Shown piece by piece: positions 1 to 8,252 of a stretch of 64,000 nucleotides of DNA (position 1 is its first letter; each line of letters opens with the position of its first letter). Location of the stretch: the NCBI RefSeq assembly GCF_005048155.1, contig NZ_SUMB01000008.1, positions 354,819 to 418,818 on the forward strand. The letters run 5' to 3'. The stretch comes from Streptomyces piniterrae (GTDB taxonomy: Bacteria > Actinomycetota > Actinomycetes > Streptomycetales > Streptomycetaceae). Under the pieces are notes generated by a model. It worked only from the letters and a program-made list of their open reading frames with translations. It was not told where the DNA came from and did not search any database. The position numbers and the translations under genes are program-made.

Positions 1-1
1 G

Positions 2-775
2 GCGCTCAGCGGCGAGGCCGCCGCCCGCAGCGACATCGGGCTGCCCGGCGCCCAGGAGAAGCTGATCGCCGCTGTGGCGGACACCGGCAAGCCCTTCGTG
101 GTGGTGCTGGTCAACGGGCGCCCGCTCACCATCGGCGACTGGCTGGACCGGGCCCCCGCCGTGCTGGAGGCCTGGCACCCGGGCATCGAGGCCGGAAACG
201 CCATCGCCGACGTCCTCTTCGGCAAGGTCAACCCGGGCGGCAAGCTCCCCGTCAGCTTCCCGCGCGTGGCCGGGCAGATCCCGGTCCACTACAACCACGA
301 GAACACCGGGCGGCCGTACGACCCGGACAACAAGTACACCTCCAAGTATCTGGACCTGCCGCACGGCCCGCAGTTCGCGTTCGGCCACGGCCTGAGTTAC
401 ACGACCTTCGAGATCGGCGAGCCCCGGCTGAGCACCACCCGCATCGCGGCCGAGGCGCTGGAGCGGGGCGACACGGTCGAGGTCTCGGTCTCCGTGCGCA
501 ACACCGGGGACCGGGAAGGCGATGAGGTCGTACAGCTCTACGTCCACGACCGCGCCGCCAGCGTCGTCCAGCCGGTACGTCGGCTGCGCGGCTTCCGCCG
601 GGTGGCCCTGGCGGCCGGCAGGAGCCGGACCGTGCGCTTCCGGATCGGCGCCGAGGATCTGGGCTTCTGGACGAACGATCCGGACGGCACGTACCGGATC
701 GAGCCCGGCACGATCGACGTCTATGTGGGCAACAGCTCCCGGGCCACGGCGAAAAGCACGCTGATGCTGACCTGA
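2..775 (+). CDS. Glycoside hydrolase family 3 beta-glucosidase, C-terminal part
   Basis: The gene begins before the window; about 257 C-terminal residues are visible. It reads in frame from base 2 through a GH3 C-terminal domain (GEAAARSDIGLPGAQ, then VVVLVNGRPLTI) to the FGHGLSYTTFE motif common in GH3 enzymes. A fibronectin-III-like domain (VEVSVSVRNTGDREGDEVVQLY) closes the protein. GH3 enzymes remove terminal beta-linked glucose or xylose from oligosaccharides. The catalytic Asp lies in the missing N-terminal domain, so substrate and export cannot be judged. The stop is a clean TGA. Confidence 0.9.
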   Translation, partial: ALSGEAAARSDIGLPGAQEKLIAAVADTGKPFVVVLVNGRPLTIGDWLDRAPAVLEAWHPGIEAGNAIADVLFGKVNPGGKLPVSFPRVAGQIPVHYNHENTGRPYDPDNKYTSKYLDLPHGPQFAFGHGLSYTTFEIGEPRLSTTRIAAEALERGDTVEVSVSVRNTGDREGDEVVQLYVHDRAASVVQPVRRLRGFRRVALAAGRSRTVRFRIGAEDLGFWTNDPDGTYRIEPGTIDVYVGNSSRATAKSTLMLT

Positions 776-838
776 TCCGCACCTGATCTGGCCTGATCCG
801 GTGTACGTGGACCTGCTGACCTACTGGAACTGCTGGAC

Positions 839-1573
839 CTACTTCCAGTGGAAGGTCACGTCCTTGGTGTCCAGGTGCATACCGAGCGGTACTCGCCAAG
901 ACTCCACGCACACCCGCCAGGTGCCGGTCTTCCGCTCGCCCGGGGTAAGCGGGAGCGGCAGCTTGCGGGTGGCGTCGATCGTCGCCCAGTCGACTCCGAG
1001 GGGCCCGATGATGTGGCTGCCGAAGGTGACGGTGCCGGAGGTGACAGAGCGCCGGCCGGTGTTGAGGAAGTCGATGCTGACCTTCTCGCACCAGCGGACG
1101 TCCGTATCGGCGAGATCCGGCTTGCCGATCACCAGCCCCGTGGGGGCGTCCGGGCCGGCCGGGATGGTGGGGGCGGGCGGCCGGGGCGAGGGGGAGCCAC
1201 TGCCGGGAGTGTCCGGGCGCGGGGTATCGCCGGGCGGCGAGGGCGAGTTGGGGGTCTTGGACGGGCCGTCGTCCGGGGCGTCGGGGGTGGCATCGGCGGC
1301 CTCCGGGGAGGCGCCCGGTGCGGGCCTCGCGGACCGGGGGCCGGAGCCGGGTTCGGTGGCGCCGTCGTCGGAGTCACCGCGTCCGTCGCCGTCCAGGGGC
1401 GTCAGTTCGACTCCGCCCTCCGGTACGGCTTTCGTCGGCGCGCGGCCGTCGGCGGGGCCTGCGGCGCCCACTGCGGCATAGCCCTCTTCGGATGCGCTTC
1501 CGCAGCCGGTGAGCAGGACGCCCAGACACAGTACGGCCGCCGAGGCGGAGGCAACAGTCGTCGTCCGTCGCAT
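839..1573 (-). CDS. Putative secreted lipoprotein, conserved C-terminal domain
   Basis: The 244-residue product starts with a short basic N-terminus and hydrophobic stretch ending in a lipobox (LLTGC, Cys at about 24), so it is probably a lipid-anchored surface protein. Residues from about 30 to 150 are a low-complexity Pro/Ser/Asp/Gly linker. The last 90 residues, from GLVIGKPDL to the end, look folded: two Cys (RWCEKV and WRVCVE) and alternating hydrophobic beta-like segments. I do not recognise the family. It is convergent with the glucosidase gene and upstream of nothing obviously related. Confidence 0.75.
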   Translation of the reverse strand: MRRTTTVASASAAVLCLGVLLTGCGSASEEGYAAVGAAGPADGRAPTKAVPEGGVELTPLDGDGRGDSDDGATEPGSGPRSARPAPGASPEAADATPDAPDDGPSKTPNSPSPPGDTPRPDTPGSGSPSPRPPAPTIPAGPDAPTGLVIGKPDLADTDVRWCEKVSIDFLNTGRRSVTSGTVTFGSHIIGPLGVDWATIDATRKLPLPLTPGERKTGTWRVCVESWRVPLGMHLDTKDVTFHWK

Positions 1574-1724
1574 CGGGACAGTGTTGTTGACGGGGCGTCA
1601 GGAGTATAGGGGCGTGCGGTGTTTCCTGCGGGCCGCGCTTTCTTCCGTACAGCGGGCCGTGCGCTCTTCTGTACAGCTGTCCGCCGAGCGGCGCGAGGTG
1701 CAATGCCTCTCGGCGGACCGGGCC

Positions 1725-2561
1725 TCAGTCTGCGATGAGTCCTTCGCGCAGCTGCGCGAGGGTGCGGGTGAGCAGCCGGGAGACATGCATCTGGGAGATG
1801 CCGACCTCCTCGCCGATCTGGGACTGGGTCATGTTGGCGAAGAACCGGAGCATGATGATCTGGCGCTCGCGGGCGGGGAGTTTGGCCAGCAGGGGCTTGA
1901 GGGACTCGCGGTATTCGACGCCCTCCAGCGCGGAGTCCTCGTAGCCGAGGCGGTCCGCGAGAGAACCCTCGCCGCCGTCGTCCTCGGGGGAGGGGGAGTC
2001 GAGGGACGAGGCGGTGTAGGCGTTGCCCACCGCCAGGCCGTCGACGACGTCCTCCTCCGACACCCCCAGGCACAGGGCGAGTTCGGGGACGGTGGGGGAG
2101 CGGTCCAGCTTCTGCGCGAGCTCGTCGCTGGCCTTGGTGAGGGCGAGCCGGAGCTCCTGGAGGCGGCGCGGGACGCGCACCGACCACGAGGTGTCGCGGA
2201 AGAAGCGCTTGATCTCGCCGACGACGGTCGGCATCGCGAACGTCGGGAATTCCACGCCGCGTTCGCAGTCGAAACGGTCGATCGCCTTGATCAGCCCGAT
2301 CGTGCCGACCTGGACGATGTCCTCCATCGGCTCGTTGCGGCTGCGGAAGCGCGCCGCGGCGTAGCGCACGAGCGGGAGGTTGAGTTCGATCAGGGTGTCG
2401 CGGACGTACGTACGCTCCGCGCAGTCCTTGTCGAGCGTGGCCAGCCGCAGGAAGAGGGAGCGGGAGAGCGTGCGGGTGTTGATGGCGTCGTCGTCATGCA
2501 CGTGTGGCGCAGGCGCGGGAATCGCGGAAAGCACCTTCGAGCTGCCCAGTTCTACGGACAT
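1725..2561 (-). CDS. sigN: RNA polymerase sigma factor, SigB/SigF/SigG family (SigN-like)
   Basis: This is an alternative sigma-70 factor of about 278 residues. Region 2 shows NLPLVRYAAARFRSRNEPMED and VQVGTIGLIKAIDRFD, the -10 binding part. Region 3 carries FPTFAMPTVVGEIKRFFRD. Region 4 shows LPARERQIIMLRFFANMTQSQIG with the -35 recognition helix QMHVSRLL. The start at 2561 was preferred to a longer one because AAGGGGG sits just upstream and the family homology starts after it. It lies directly downstream of a close paralogue on the same strand. In Streptomyces the sigF neighbour is sigN, which acts in development; that symbol is inferred from context and memory. Confidence 0.88.
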   Translation of the reverse strand: MSVELGSSKVLSAIPAPAPHVHDDDAINTRTLSRSLFLRLATLDKDCAERTYVRDTLIELNLPLVRYAAARFRSRNEPMEDIVQVGTIGLIKAIDRFDCERGVEFPTFAMPTVVGEIKRFFRDTSWSVRVPRRLQELRLALTKASDELAQKLDRSPTVPELALCLGVSEEDVVDGLAVGNAYTASSLDSPSPEDDGGEGSLADRLGYEDSALEGVEYRESLKPLLAKLPARERQIIMLRFFANMTQSQIGEEVGISQMHVSRLLTRTLAQLREGLIAD

Positions 2562-2752
2562 GCCACCCCCTTGAGGTCGCGGTTGGGTCGCTACGGCGTC
2601 CCCCGGCCCAGGCCGGACCGAGGAGTTATGCCTCCACCTGAATACCGGAGGCAGGGCCACGGCAAACGCGGTTCCTGCAGAATGTCACATGTCGGCAACA
2701 CGCTGTAGCGCCATGTCGACATATCTGCGCAGGAACGGGTCGCTCATCCCGG

Positions 2753-3556
2753 TTAGGCGTCGATCCTGTTTGCGGATCTCAATCTGGCGAAGCTACGGGA
2801 GAGTAGTCGCGACACATGCATCTGCGACACGCCCAGCTCCGCGCTGATCTGGGACTGCGTCAAGTTGCTGTAGTAGCGCAGCAGAAGAATGCGTTGTTCG
2901 CGCTCCGGCAGCTGGACGAGGAGATGCCGTACGAGGTCGCGGTGCTCGACGCCGGCCAGCTCCGGATCCTCGTATCCGAGGCGGTCCAGGAGGCCCGGCA
3001 GACCGTCGCCCTCCTGGGCGGCCTCCAGGGAGGTCGCGTGGTACGAGCGGCCGGCTTCCAGGCAGGCCAGGACCTCGTCCTCGCCGATTTTGAGCCGCTC
3101 GGCGATCTCGGCGGTGGTCGGGGAGCGGCCGTGCAGCACCGTCAGATCCTCGGTCGCGCCGTTGACTTGCACCCAGAGCTCGTGGAGGCGGCGCGGGACG
3201 TGGACGGTGCGCACATTGTCGCGGAAGTAGCGCTTGATCTCGCCGACGACGGTCGGCATCGCGAAGGTGGGGAACTGGACGCCGCGGTCGGGGTCGAACC
3301 GGTCGATGGCGTTGATCAGGCCGATGGTGCCGACCTGGATGACGTCCTCCATCGGTTCGTTGCGGCTGCGAAAACGGGCGGCGGCGTAGCGGACCAGCGG
3401 CAGATTGGCCTCGATCAGCGCGGCACGGACCCGGGCGTGCTCGGGCGTGCCGGGTTCGAGACCCGCCAGCTCCGCGAACAGCACCTGTGTGAGTGCCCGC
3501 GTGTCCGCGCTTCGGCTCTCGCGGGATGGAGCCTTGGGCGCAGTACGGGCCGTCAC
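2753..3556 (-). CDS. sigF: RNA polymerase sigma factor SigF (sporulation-type, SigB family)
   Basis: The 267-residue sigma factor has region 2 (FRSRNEPMEDVIQVGTIGLI), region 3 (VVGEIKRYFRDNVRTVHVP) and region 4 (LPEREQRILLLRYYSNLTQ, then SQMHVSRLLSRSFARLRS). The C-terminal half matches what I remember of Streptomyces SigF, a late sigma factor of spore maturation. The start is taken as GTG at 3556 because GGGAGG lies 7 nt upstream; an ATG 36 nt further upstream lacks this site. It is about 190 bp upstream of the paralogous sigma gene, and no anti-sigma factor gene is adjacent. Confidence 0.88.
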   Translation of the reverse strand: MTARTAPKAPSRESRSADTRALTQVLFAELAGLEPGTPEHARVRAALIEANLPLVRYAAARFRSRNEPMEDVIQVGTIGLINAIDRFDPDRGVQFPTFAMPTVVGEIKRYFRDNVRTVHVPRRLHELWVQVNGATEDLTVLHGRSPTTAEIAERLKIGEDEVLACLEAGRSYHATSLEAAQEGDGLPGLLDRLGYEDPELAGVEHRDLVRHLLVQLPEREQRILLLRYYSNLTQSQISAELGVSQMHVSRLLSRSFARLRSANRIDA

Positions 3557-3731
3557 GGTTACGCCTCCCTTCGCAGTGCATGTATCTGGCAAAAGCGGTC
3601 ATAGCATCACAAGACATGTGCACTGTGTGCAAGCACCCCATAACGACGTGTTGAGTGCTGAGTTGGATGGGGAATTGGGTGAGTGGTGAGGCCTGTGGGG
3701 CGTGGTGGGTCGGCGCCGGAGGGTACGACGA

Positions 3732-3760
3732 AGCCCCCCGCCCGGAGGGGGCGAGGGGCT
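3732..3760 (-). terminator. Hairpin terminator after the Dabb gene
   Basis: An inverted repeat AGCCCC..CGCCC / GGGCG.GGGGCT with one mismatch and a GGAGG loop lies about 20 bp past the stop of the Dabb gene on the minus strand. It is the usual U-poor GC hairpin of Streptomyces. Confidence 0.5.
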
Positions 3761-3780
3761 CGGTGAGCGGGGGTGCCGGC

Positions 3781-4074
3781 TCAGAACTCGTAGTCGGCGA
3801 TCACCCAGGTGGCGAACTCGCGCCACTGGCCGGCGGCCGCCTGATGGGCCGGGTGCTCGAGATAGCGCTTGAGGGCGTCCGCGTCGGCGACGGCCGAGTT
3901 GATCGCGAAGTCATAGGCGATCGGGCGGTCCGTGATGTTCCAGCCGTGCTCCCAGTGCTCCAGCTCCGGGATCTGGCCCTTGAGCTCGGCGAACGCGCGG
4001 GCGCCGGCCTGCACCCGCTCCTCGTCGCGCGAGACGCCTTCGTTGAGCTTGAACAGGACCAGGTGGCGGATCAC
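3781..4074 (-). CDS. Dabb (stress-responsive A/B barrel) family protein
   Basis: The 97-residue product begins MIRHLVLFKLNEGVSRDE and contains FAELKGQIPELEHWEHGWN and YDFAINSAVADADALKRYLEHPAHQ. That is the beta-alpha-beta pattern with the conserved H-P-x-H end of Dabb/DUF2783-like ferredoxin-fold proteins. Members dimerise into a small barrel; most have no assigned reaction. The start is GTG with GGAGG at a good distance. It stands alone, with a terminator hairpin behind it. Confidence 0.88.
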   Translation of the reverse strand: MIRHLVLFKLNEGVSRDEERVQAGARAFAELKGQIPELEHWEHGWNITDRPIAYDFAINSAVADADALKRYLEHPAHQAAAGQWREFATWVIADYEF

Positions 4075-4158
4075 TGGGGCCTCCGTGCGGCGGATGGTGC
4101 GCAGCCGGTCCGGGCGGCCGGCTGCCTCTGTGGGTATCGGGCTGATCTTGGTTGATGT

Positions 4159-4323
4159 CTAGCTGATCAGCTGCGTCATGAACTCGCCGACACCCTGGGC
4201 AGCGGTCGATATGCCCTCGAAGCCTATCTGGACCAGGTCGGCGGCCCGGCTCGGGGACGTGATGATCGTGTAGAGCACGAAGACGATGACCACGTACAGC
4301 GCGATCTTTTTCGCTTGCACCAT
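4159..4323 (-). CDS. Small single-pass membrane protein
   Basis: This 54-residue protein starts MVQAKKIALYVVIVFVLYTI, giving one membrane helix at residues 6-22, followed by a short amphipathic tail (DLVQIGFEGISTAAQGVGEF). The ATG at 4323 is preceded by GGGGAG about 9 nt away, so it was preferred to a start 63 nt upstream. No function can be assigned. Similar short proteins occur next to sigF and tadA in other Streptomyces, as far as I recall. Confidence 0.7.
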   Translation of the reverse strand: MVQAKKIALYVVIVFVLYTIITSPSRAADLVQIGFEGISTAAQGVGEFMTQLIS

Positions 4324-5027
4324 CAGTCCCGTCTCCCCTGTGCCAGTACCTGCAGTTCCCGAGTGCAGTCGGGTGAGTGTAACCACACGTGTTCGACGGT
4401 CGCGGTGAGGGCCGTCATATCGCGTGCCGCGTGCCGGGCGCCGCCGGTCCCGTCCGATCCGTCATTGATTCCGTCTTTAGGGACCAAAGGCCCGCCAAAT
4501 GAGGTCCTTCGCCCAGCTGTTGGGACGCGCGGCAGCGGCAGTATGGGTGAGTGTCCGGTGGGTCTGGCAGGAATCCGCCGGTCGTGGGATCGAGGCCTCG
4601 CTGCGGGGTCCGCGCCGCGGGCTTTCCCCCTGACGGCGGCGCGGACTTGGAGGCCCGGTCCTCATCGGGGGAGGCGGCCTGTCCTCCCCCGACGCCGCTT
4701 CCCCCGACCGAATCCCCCGTCGCCTCGGACAACGGCGCCGTGCGGACGCTCTGCAACCGGTCGACGGCCGCCCCGCGTCCCTCTCCCCGTAAGGATCTGA
4801 AAGGATCATGTACGCGACAGGGCGGGGCGGGGTTGCCACCATGGCCGTCGCGATCCTGGCGGGCCTCCACATCGCCCTCACCCAGCGGCTGTTCGGGCTT
4901 TGCCTCGCTCGGGAAGCCTCCGATGCGGAACGGCACAGCACCTTGCGCACGGAGATCGAGGCCTCCGCCGGGGTTGCCCGCCCACGCCCATAATGGCTGG
5001 ACGCTCGACTGGAGGGGGATTGGTTCC
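4324..5027. other. 704-bp stretch without a supported gene
   Basis: No open frame here shows convincing protein character; the long frames on both strands are Arg/Ser/Pro-rich shadows. The only notable signal is a semi-palindrome at 4477-4496 (TTAGGGACCAAAGGCCCGCC) that resembles a DevR/DosR binding box. A short frame at 4808-4993 is weak and is not called. Confidence 0.5.
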
Positions 5028-5486
5028 ATGGAGATGAACTCGGCACACCGGCAGCGCGATTCGCGCTCGCCCGCCGCGCGGCCCGCACGGAGGCGGCCGG
5101 CAGTGGTCCTCGCGCTGCTTCTCGGCCTGCTGGCGGCGGCTGCCGCACCGGCCGCTGCCGCGGGCAGCGAGGTGGCGGCGCGCACCACGGCCACCGTCCG
5201 ATACGCGGACGCGGAATCGCGGACGTCGGGCACGGTGAGCGCGGGGAAGGCGGCGTCCGCCACCACCGCCTCCGCGCACCACGGCTCGACGCACCTGAAG
5301 TCGGTCGGCTTCAAGTCCAAGAAGTCGAAGTGGAAGTCCAAGGCGAAGAAGAAGGGCAAGAGCTTCTTCAAGAAGCTCGGTGTCCTCGCGATCGTGCTGT
5401 TCGTGATCTTCCTGATCATCGCCATCGTGGTGATCGCGCTGATCGTCCACTTCGTCCGGCGTGCGCTGGGCCGCCGTCGGGACTAG
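5028..5486 (+). CDS. Basic membrane-anchored protein of unknown function
   Basis: The 152-residue product has an N-terminal signal-like segment (VVLALLLGLLAAAAAPAAAA, residues about 27-46) and a central Thr/Ala/His linker. A Lys-rich block (KSKKSKWKSKAKKKGKSFFK) is followed by a long C-terminal membrane helix (LGVLAIVLFVIFLIIAIVVI) ending in Arg residues. The ATG at 5028 is preceded by GGAGGGGG. A protein with a Lys-rich stretch just before a C-terminal helix could bind acidic lipids or wall polymers, but this is speculation. A strong hairpin follows the stop. Confidence 0.68.
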   Translation: MEMNSAHRQRDSRSPAARPARRRPAVVLALLLGLLAAAAAPAAAAGSEVAARTTATVRYADAESRTSGTVSAGKAASATTASAHHGSTHLKSVGFKSKKSKWKSKAKKKGKSFFKKLGVLAIVLFVIFLIIAIVVIALIVHFVRRALGRRRD

Positions 5487-5532
5487 GGCCTGACCGATGG
5501 GCCAGGCCTGAAGGCTCTGGCGGCACCGCCCA

Positions 5533-5567
5533 GCGAAGGGCCCGGCTCCTGCTGCCGGGTCCTTCGC
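5533..5567 (+). terminator. Hairpin terminator
   Basis: Arms GCGAAGGGCCCGGC and GCCGGGTCCTTCGC pair around a 7-nt loop with one mismatch, 47 bp after the stop of the preceding gene. Confidence 0.65.
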
Positions 5568-5672
5568 CGTACGCCCGCAGGATCCTGCCTCAACTGGCGT
5601 AGTCCGCAAGGACGTTGACTTCAGGACAGCCCTCCAGACGGCTCCGGAACAGCCGGGGCGGCGGGCACGACA

Positions 5673-5703
5673 AAGGCCCCGATCCGCAAGGGATCGGGGC
5701 CTT
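5673..5703 (-). terminator. Terminator of tRNA-Ser(CGA)
   Basis: Perfect 13-bp arms AAGGCCCCGATCC / GGATCGGGGCCTT around a 5-nt loop lie 10 bp past the 3' end of the tRNA on the minus strand. Confidence 0.75.
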
Positions 5704-5713
5704 CGCCTTCAGA

Positions 5714-5802
5714 GCGGTAGCGGTGGGATTTGAACCCACGGAGGAGTTGCCCCCTCACGCGCTTTCGAGGCGCGCTCCTTCGGCCGCTCGGACACGCTAC
5801 CG
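5714..5802 (-). tRNA. tRNA-Ser (anticodon CGA)
   Basis: On the minus strand the acceptor arms CGGTAGC / GCTACCG pair perfectly. The anticodon stem CGCGC / GCGCG encloses loop CTCGAAA, giving anticodon CGA (codon UCG). A long variable arm (class II) and the T-loop GGTTCAAATCC are present. The length is 89 nt and CCA is not encoded. Confidence 0.95.
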
Positions 5803-5858
5803 AGAGAGAGCTTAGCCCACAGGAGGCCGTGCTCCGAAATCGGATTCCCCGCCGCTCG

Positions 5859-6377
5859 TCAGCGGTCGCGGAAGAAGGCGGTCAGCAAGGCCGCGCACTC
5901 GCCTTCGAGGACGCCCGTGATGACCTCGGGGCGATGGTTGAGCCGGCGGTCGCGGATGACGTCCCAGAGGGATCCGGCGGCGCCGGCCTTGGCGTCACGG
6001 GCGCCGTAGACGACGCGGTCGACCCGGGAGAGGACGATCGCGCCGGCGCACATCGTGCAGGGCTCCAGGGTGACCAGGAGGGTGCAGCCGGTCAGCCGCC
6101 ACTCCCCGACGGCCTTCGCCGCCGCCCGCAGGGCGAGGACCTCGGCATGTGCCGTCGGGTCGCCGGTCGCCTCGCGTTCGTTGTGGCCGGTGCCGAGCAC
6201 CGTGCCGTCCGCGGACAGCACGACGGCGCCCACCGGGACGTCACCGGTCCCGGGGGCGCGTGCGGCCTCGTCCAGCGCCTGACGCATCGGCGCGATCCAG
6301 GGGTCGCGCAGCGGGTCGGGCGCGGGTGAGGGCTCAGGGGCGGATGGGGGCTCAGGGGCGGATGGGGGCACGGTCAT
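5859..6377 (-). CDS. tadA: tRNA-specific adenosine deaminase TadA
   Basis: The enzyme converts A34 to inosine in tRNA-Arg(ACG). The 172-residue product has the cytidine/deoxycytidylate deaminase zinc motif: HAE (residues 77-79, proton-shuttle Glu) and PCTMC (106-110, two zinc Cys). The family signature DVPVGAVVL comes earlier. The first 25 residues are a Pro-rich extension, so the true start could be an internal ATG (residue 31). It is followed on the same strand by tRNA-Ser and preceded by its usual partner gene, 53 bp upstream. Confidence 0.93.
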   Translation of the reverse strand: MTVPPSAPEPPSAPEPSPAPDPLRDPWIAPMRQALDEAARAPGTGDVPVGAVVLSADGTVLGTGHNEREATGDPTAHAEVLALRAAAKAVGEWRLTGCTLLVTLEPCTMCAGAIVLSRVDRVVYGARDAKAGAAGSLWDVIRDRRLNHRPEVITGVLEGECAALLTAFFRDR

Positions 6378-6430
6378 GCCCCCAGTGTCGGGGACGCGAC
6401 CGGAGGCCGGGCCCGGGGGCCCGGCAGGCC

Positions 6431-6979
6431 TCAGCGCACGGCCTCCAGGACGTCCGTGCAGCCCAGGGCGTCGACGATCTCGGCGAGTGCGTCGCCCTGC
6501 AGGTCGAGCAGCTCCTTCTCGCCGATGCCGAGGTCCGACAGGAGCCCCGCGTCGCCCAGAGGGCCGGGCGGTGCCGAGCCATTCACCGAGTCGTCCTCGC
6601 TGATGTCCGTTTCCGTTTCGGTTTCGCCGTCCTCCGTACCGTCCAGATCGAGGCTGTCGAGTTCGTCCGCGTCGTTGTCGTCGCGGCCGAGGAGCTCGTC
6701 GGTCAGCATCGCGCCGTACGAGCTTCTGGCAGCGGCGGCGGCGTTGGAGAGAAAGACCCGGGGGTCGTCCTCGCCGTCCACCCGGACGACACCGAACCAG
6801 GTGCCCTCCTGTTCGATGAGCGCCACCACTGTGTCGTCGTTGATCGCCGCCTCTCGGGCCAGGTCGGCCAGATCGGTCAGCGTCTCCACATCGTCGAGCT
6901 CCGTATCGCTCGCTTCCCACCCGTCTTCGGTGCGCGCGAGCAGTGCGGCGAAGTACACCGTGACTCTCCCACTGGTCAT
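6431..6979 (-). CDS. tRNA adenosine deaminase-associated protein
   Basis: The 182-residue product begins MTSGRVTVYFAALLARTEDG, continues with a folded domain (VVALIEQEGTWFGVVRVDG and RVFLSNAAAAARSSYG), and then has a long acidic Asp/Glu linker. A short C-terminal module (LGIGEKELLDLQGDALAEIVDALGC) ends it. This family nearly always sits beside tadA in actinobacteria, hence its name; its biochemical role is unknown. The start at 6979 was chosen over a GC-rich upstream extension. Confidence 0.85.
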   Translation of the reverse strand: MTSGRVTVYFAALLARTEDGWEASDTELDDVETLTDLADLAREAAINDDTVVALIEQEGTWFGVVRVDGEDDPRVFLSNAAAAARSSYGAMLTDELLGRDDNDADELDSLDLDGTEDGETETETDISEDDSVNGSAPPGPLGDAGLLSDLGIGEKELLDLQGDALAEIVDALGCTDVLEAVR

Positions 6980-7168
6980 AGGCGTGCCGGGCCGGGCGGG
7001 GCGGCGCTGCACGCCGCGGTCCCGCCCCTTCGGAATCGTGGCAGAAACATCGCGTTCGCGCGGGGTCTTCGACGCTGCGTCGTGATGAGGATGTGAGAGA
7101 TGTCGCTCACGTGCCGCAGCGAACGGGGTGCGGGGGCGGCCTCCGGGGCAGCGCCCGGGGCGGGCGGC

Positions 7169-7348
7169 TCACCAGCGGAAGGAGCGCATCCGCATGGCCT
7201 GGCGCATCCGGGCGGCCCGCGCGCGGCGCGGCTGAACGCGGTCCCGCAGCTCCCGCGCCTCGTGCAGTTCCCGGAGGAATTGGGCCCGGCGCCTTCGGCG
7301 TGCCGCGTCGCTCTCGACGCCCTGGGCACCGGACTCGGCGTCCGTCAT
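7169..7348 (-). CDS. Small Arg-rich protein of unknown function
   Basis: The 59-residue product starts MTDAESGAQGVESDAARRRR and is an almost uninterrupted charged helix (AQFLRELHEARELRDRVQP), ending in Arg/Met-rich residues. It is divergent from upp. The helical charge pattern and similar genes at this locus in relatives (recollection) argue that it is real. The ribosome-binding site is weak, so the start is uncertain. Confidence 0.5.
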   Translation of the reverse strand: MTDAESGAQGVESDAARRRRRAQFLRELHEARELRDRVQPRRARAARMRQAMRMRSFRW

Positions 7349-7550
7349 GTCGTCGATCCGCTTACGGTCCGGCACGCTGCACACACCCCTCGGGTGGGTC
7401 CTCGCCCGATGCCGAGTCGACGTCACGGGCGTACGTGCTCACTTTCCCTCGTTTTGGTGGTTTGATGCCAGCGCGGCCGTCCACCCCGGAGAGCACCCGG
7501 GCGCCGCAGGGCGGGCGTCGGGGCCCTCAGGCTCGGCTACTGTCGATGTC

Positions 7551-8186
7551 ATGCGGATCCACGTCGTCGACCACCCGCTGGTGGCGCACAAACTCACCAC
7601 ACTGCGCGACAAGCGCACCGACTCCCCGACTTTCCGGCGGCTCGCCGACGAGCTGGTCACCCTGCTCGCCTACGAGGCCACCCGTGATGTGCGTACCGAG
7701 CAGGTCGACATCGAGACCCCGGTGACGGCGACCACCGGAGTGCGGCTCTCGCACCCGCGCCCCATGGTCGTACCGATCCTGCGGGCCGGTCTCGGCATGC
7801 TGGACGGCATGGTCCGGCTGCTGCCCACCGCCGAGGTCGGCTTCATGGGCATGGTGCGCAACGAGGAGACGTACGAGGCGCACACCTACGCCACGCGGAT
7901 GCCCGACGACCTCTCGGGGCGCCAGGTGTATGTCGTCGACCCGATGCTGGCCACCGGCGGCACGCTGGTCGCGGCGATCCGCGAGCTGATCAAGCGCGGT
8001 GCGGACGATGTCACCGCGATCTGCCTGCTGGCCGCGCCGGAGGGCGTGCAGGTCATGGAGCGGGAGCTGGCCGGCACGCCGGTCACGGTGGTCACCGCGG
8101 CGGTCGACGAGCGCCTCAACGAGGCCCGCTACATTGTGCCGGGGCTCGGGGACGCGGGCGACCGGATGTACGGCACTGCGGGCTGA
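7551..8186 (+). CDS. upp: Uracil phosphoribosyltransferase
   Basis: Upp salvages uracil: uracil plus PRPP gives UMP plus pyrophosphate. The 211-residue product has the full family length and begins MRIHVVDHPLVAHKLTTLRD. It shows the PRPP-binding motif VVDPMLATGGTLVAAI and the uracil-binding C-terminus RYIVPGLGDAGDRMYGT. It is convergent with the following LytR_C gene, with a long shared hairpin between them. Confidence 0.97.
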   Translation: MRIHVVDHPLVAHKLTTLRDKRTDSPTFRRLADELVTLLAYEATRDVRTEQVDIETPVTATTGVRLSHPRPMVVPILRAGLGMLDGMVRLLPTAEVGFMGMVRNEETYEAHTYATRMPDDLSGRQVYVVDPMLATGGTLVAAIRELIKRGADDVTAICLLAAPEGVQVMERELAGTPVTVVTAAVDERLNEARYIVPGLGDAGDRMYGTAG

Positions 8187-8204
8187 TGGCTTAGGTGTGA
8201 GTTG

Positions 8205-8243
8205 CGACAGGGCCCGGTACGCGTCGCGTACCGGGCCCTGTCG
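8205..8243. terminator. Bidirectional hairpin terminator
   Basis: A 39-bp perfect palindrome (arms beginning CGACAGGGCCCGGTACGCG, one central T) lies between the convergent upp and LytR_C genes, 18 bp after one stop and 10 bp before the other. Confidence 0.8.
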
Positions 8244-8252
8244 TGCGTGCTG

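Noticed and set aside
4808..4993. 61-residue frame in the 704-bp gap
   Set aside because: It has no ribosome site, a mixed composition and no recognisable feature.
5714..5802. tRNA-Ser as an integration site
   Set aside because: No integrase gene and no duplicated tRNA 3' end were seen near either tRNA-Ser.
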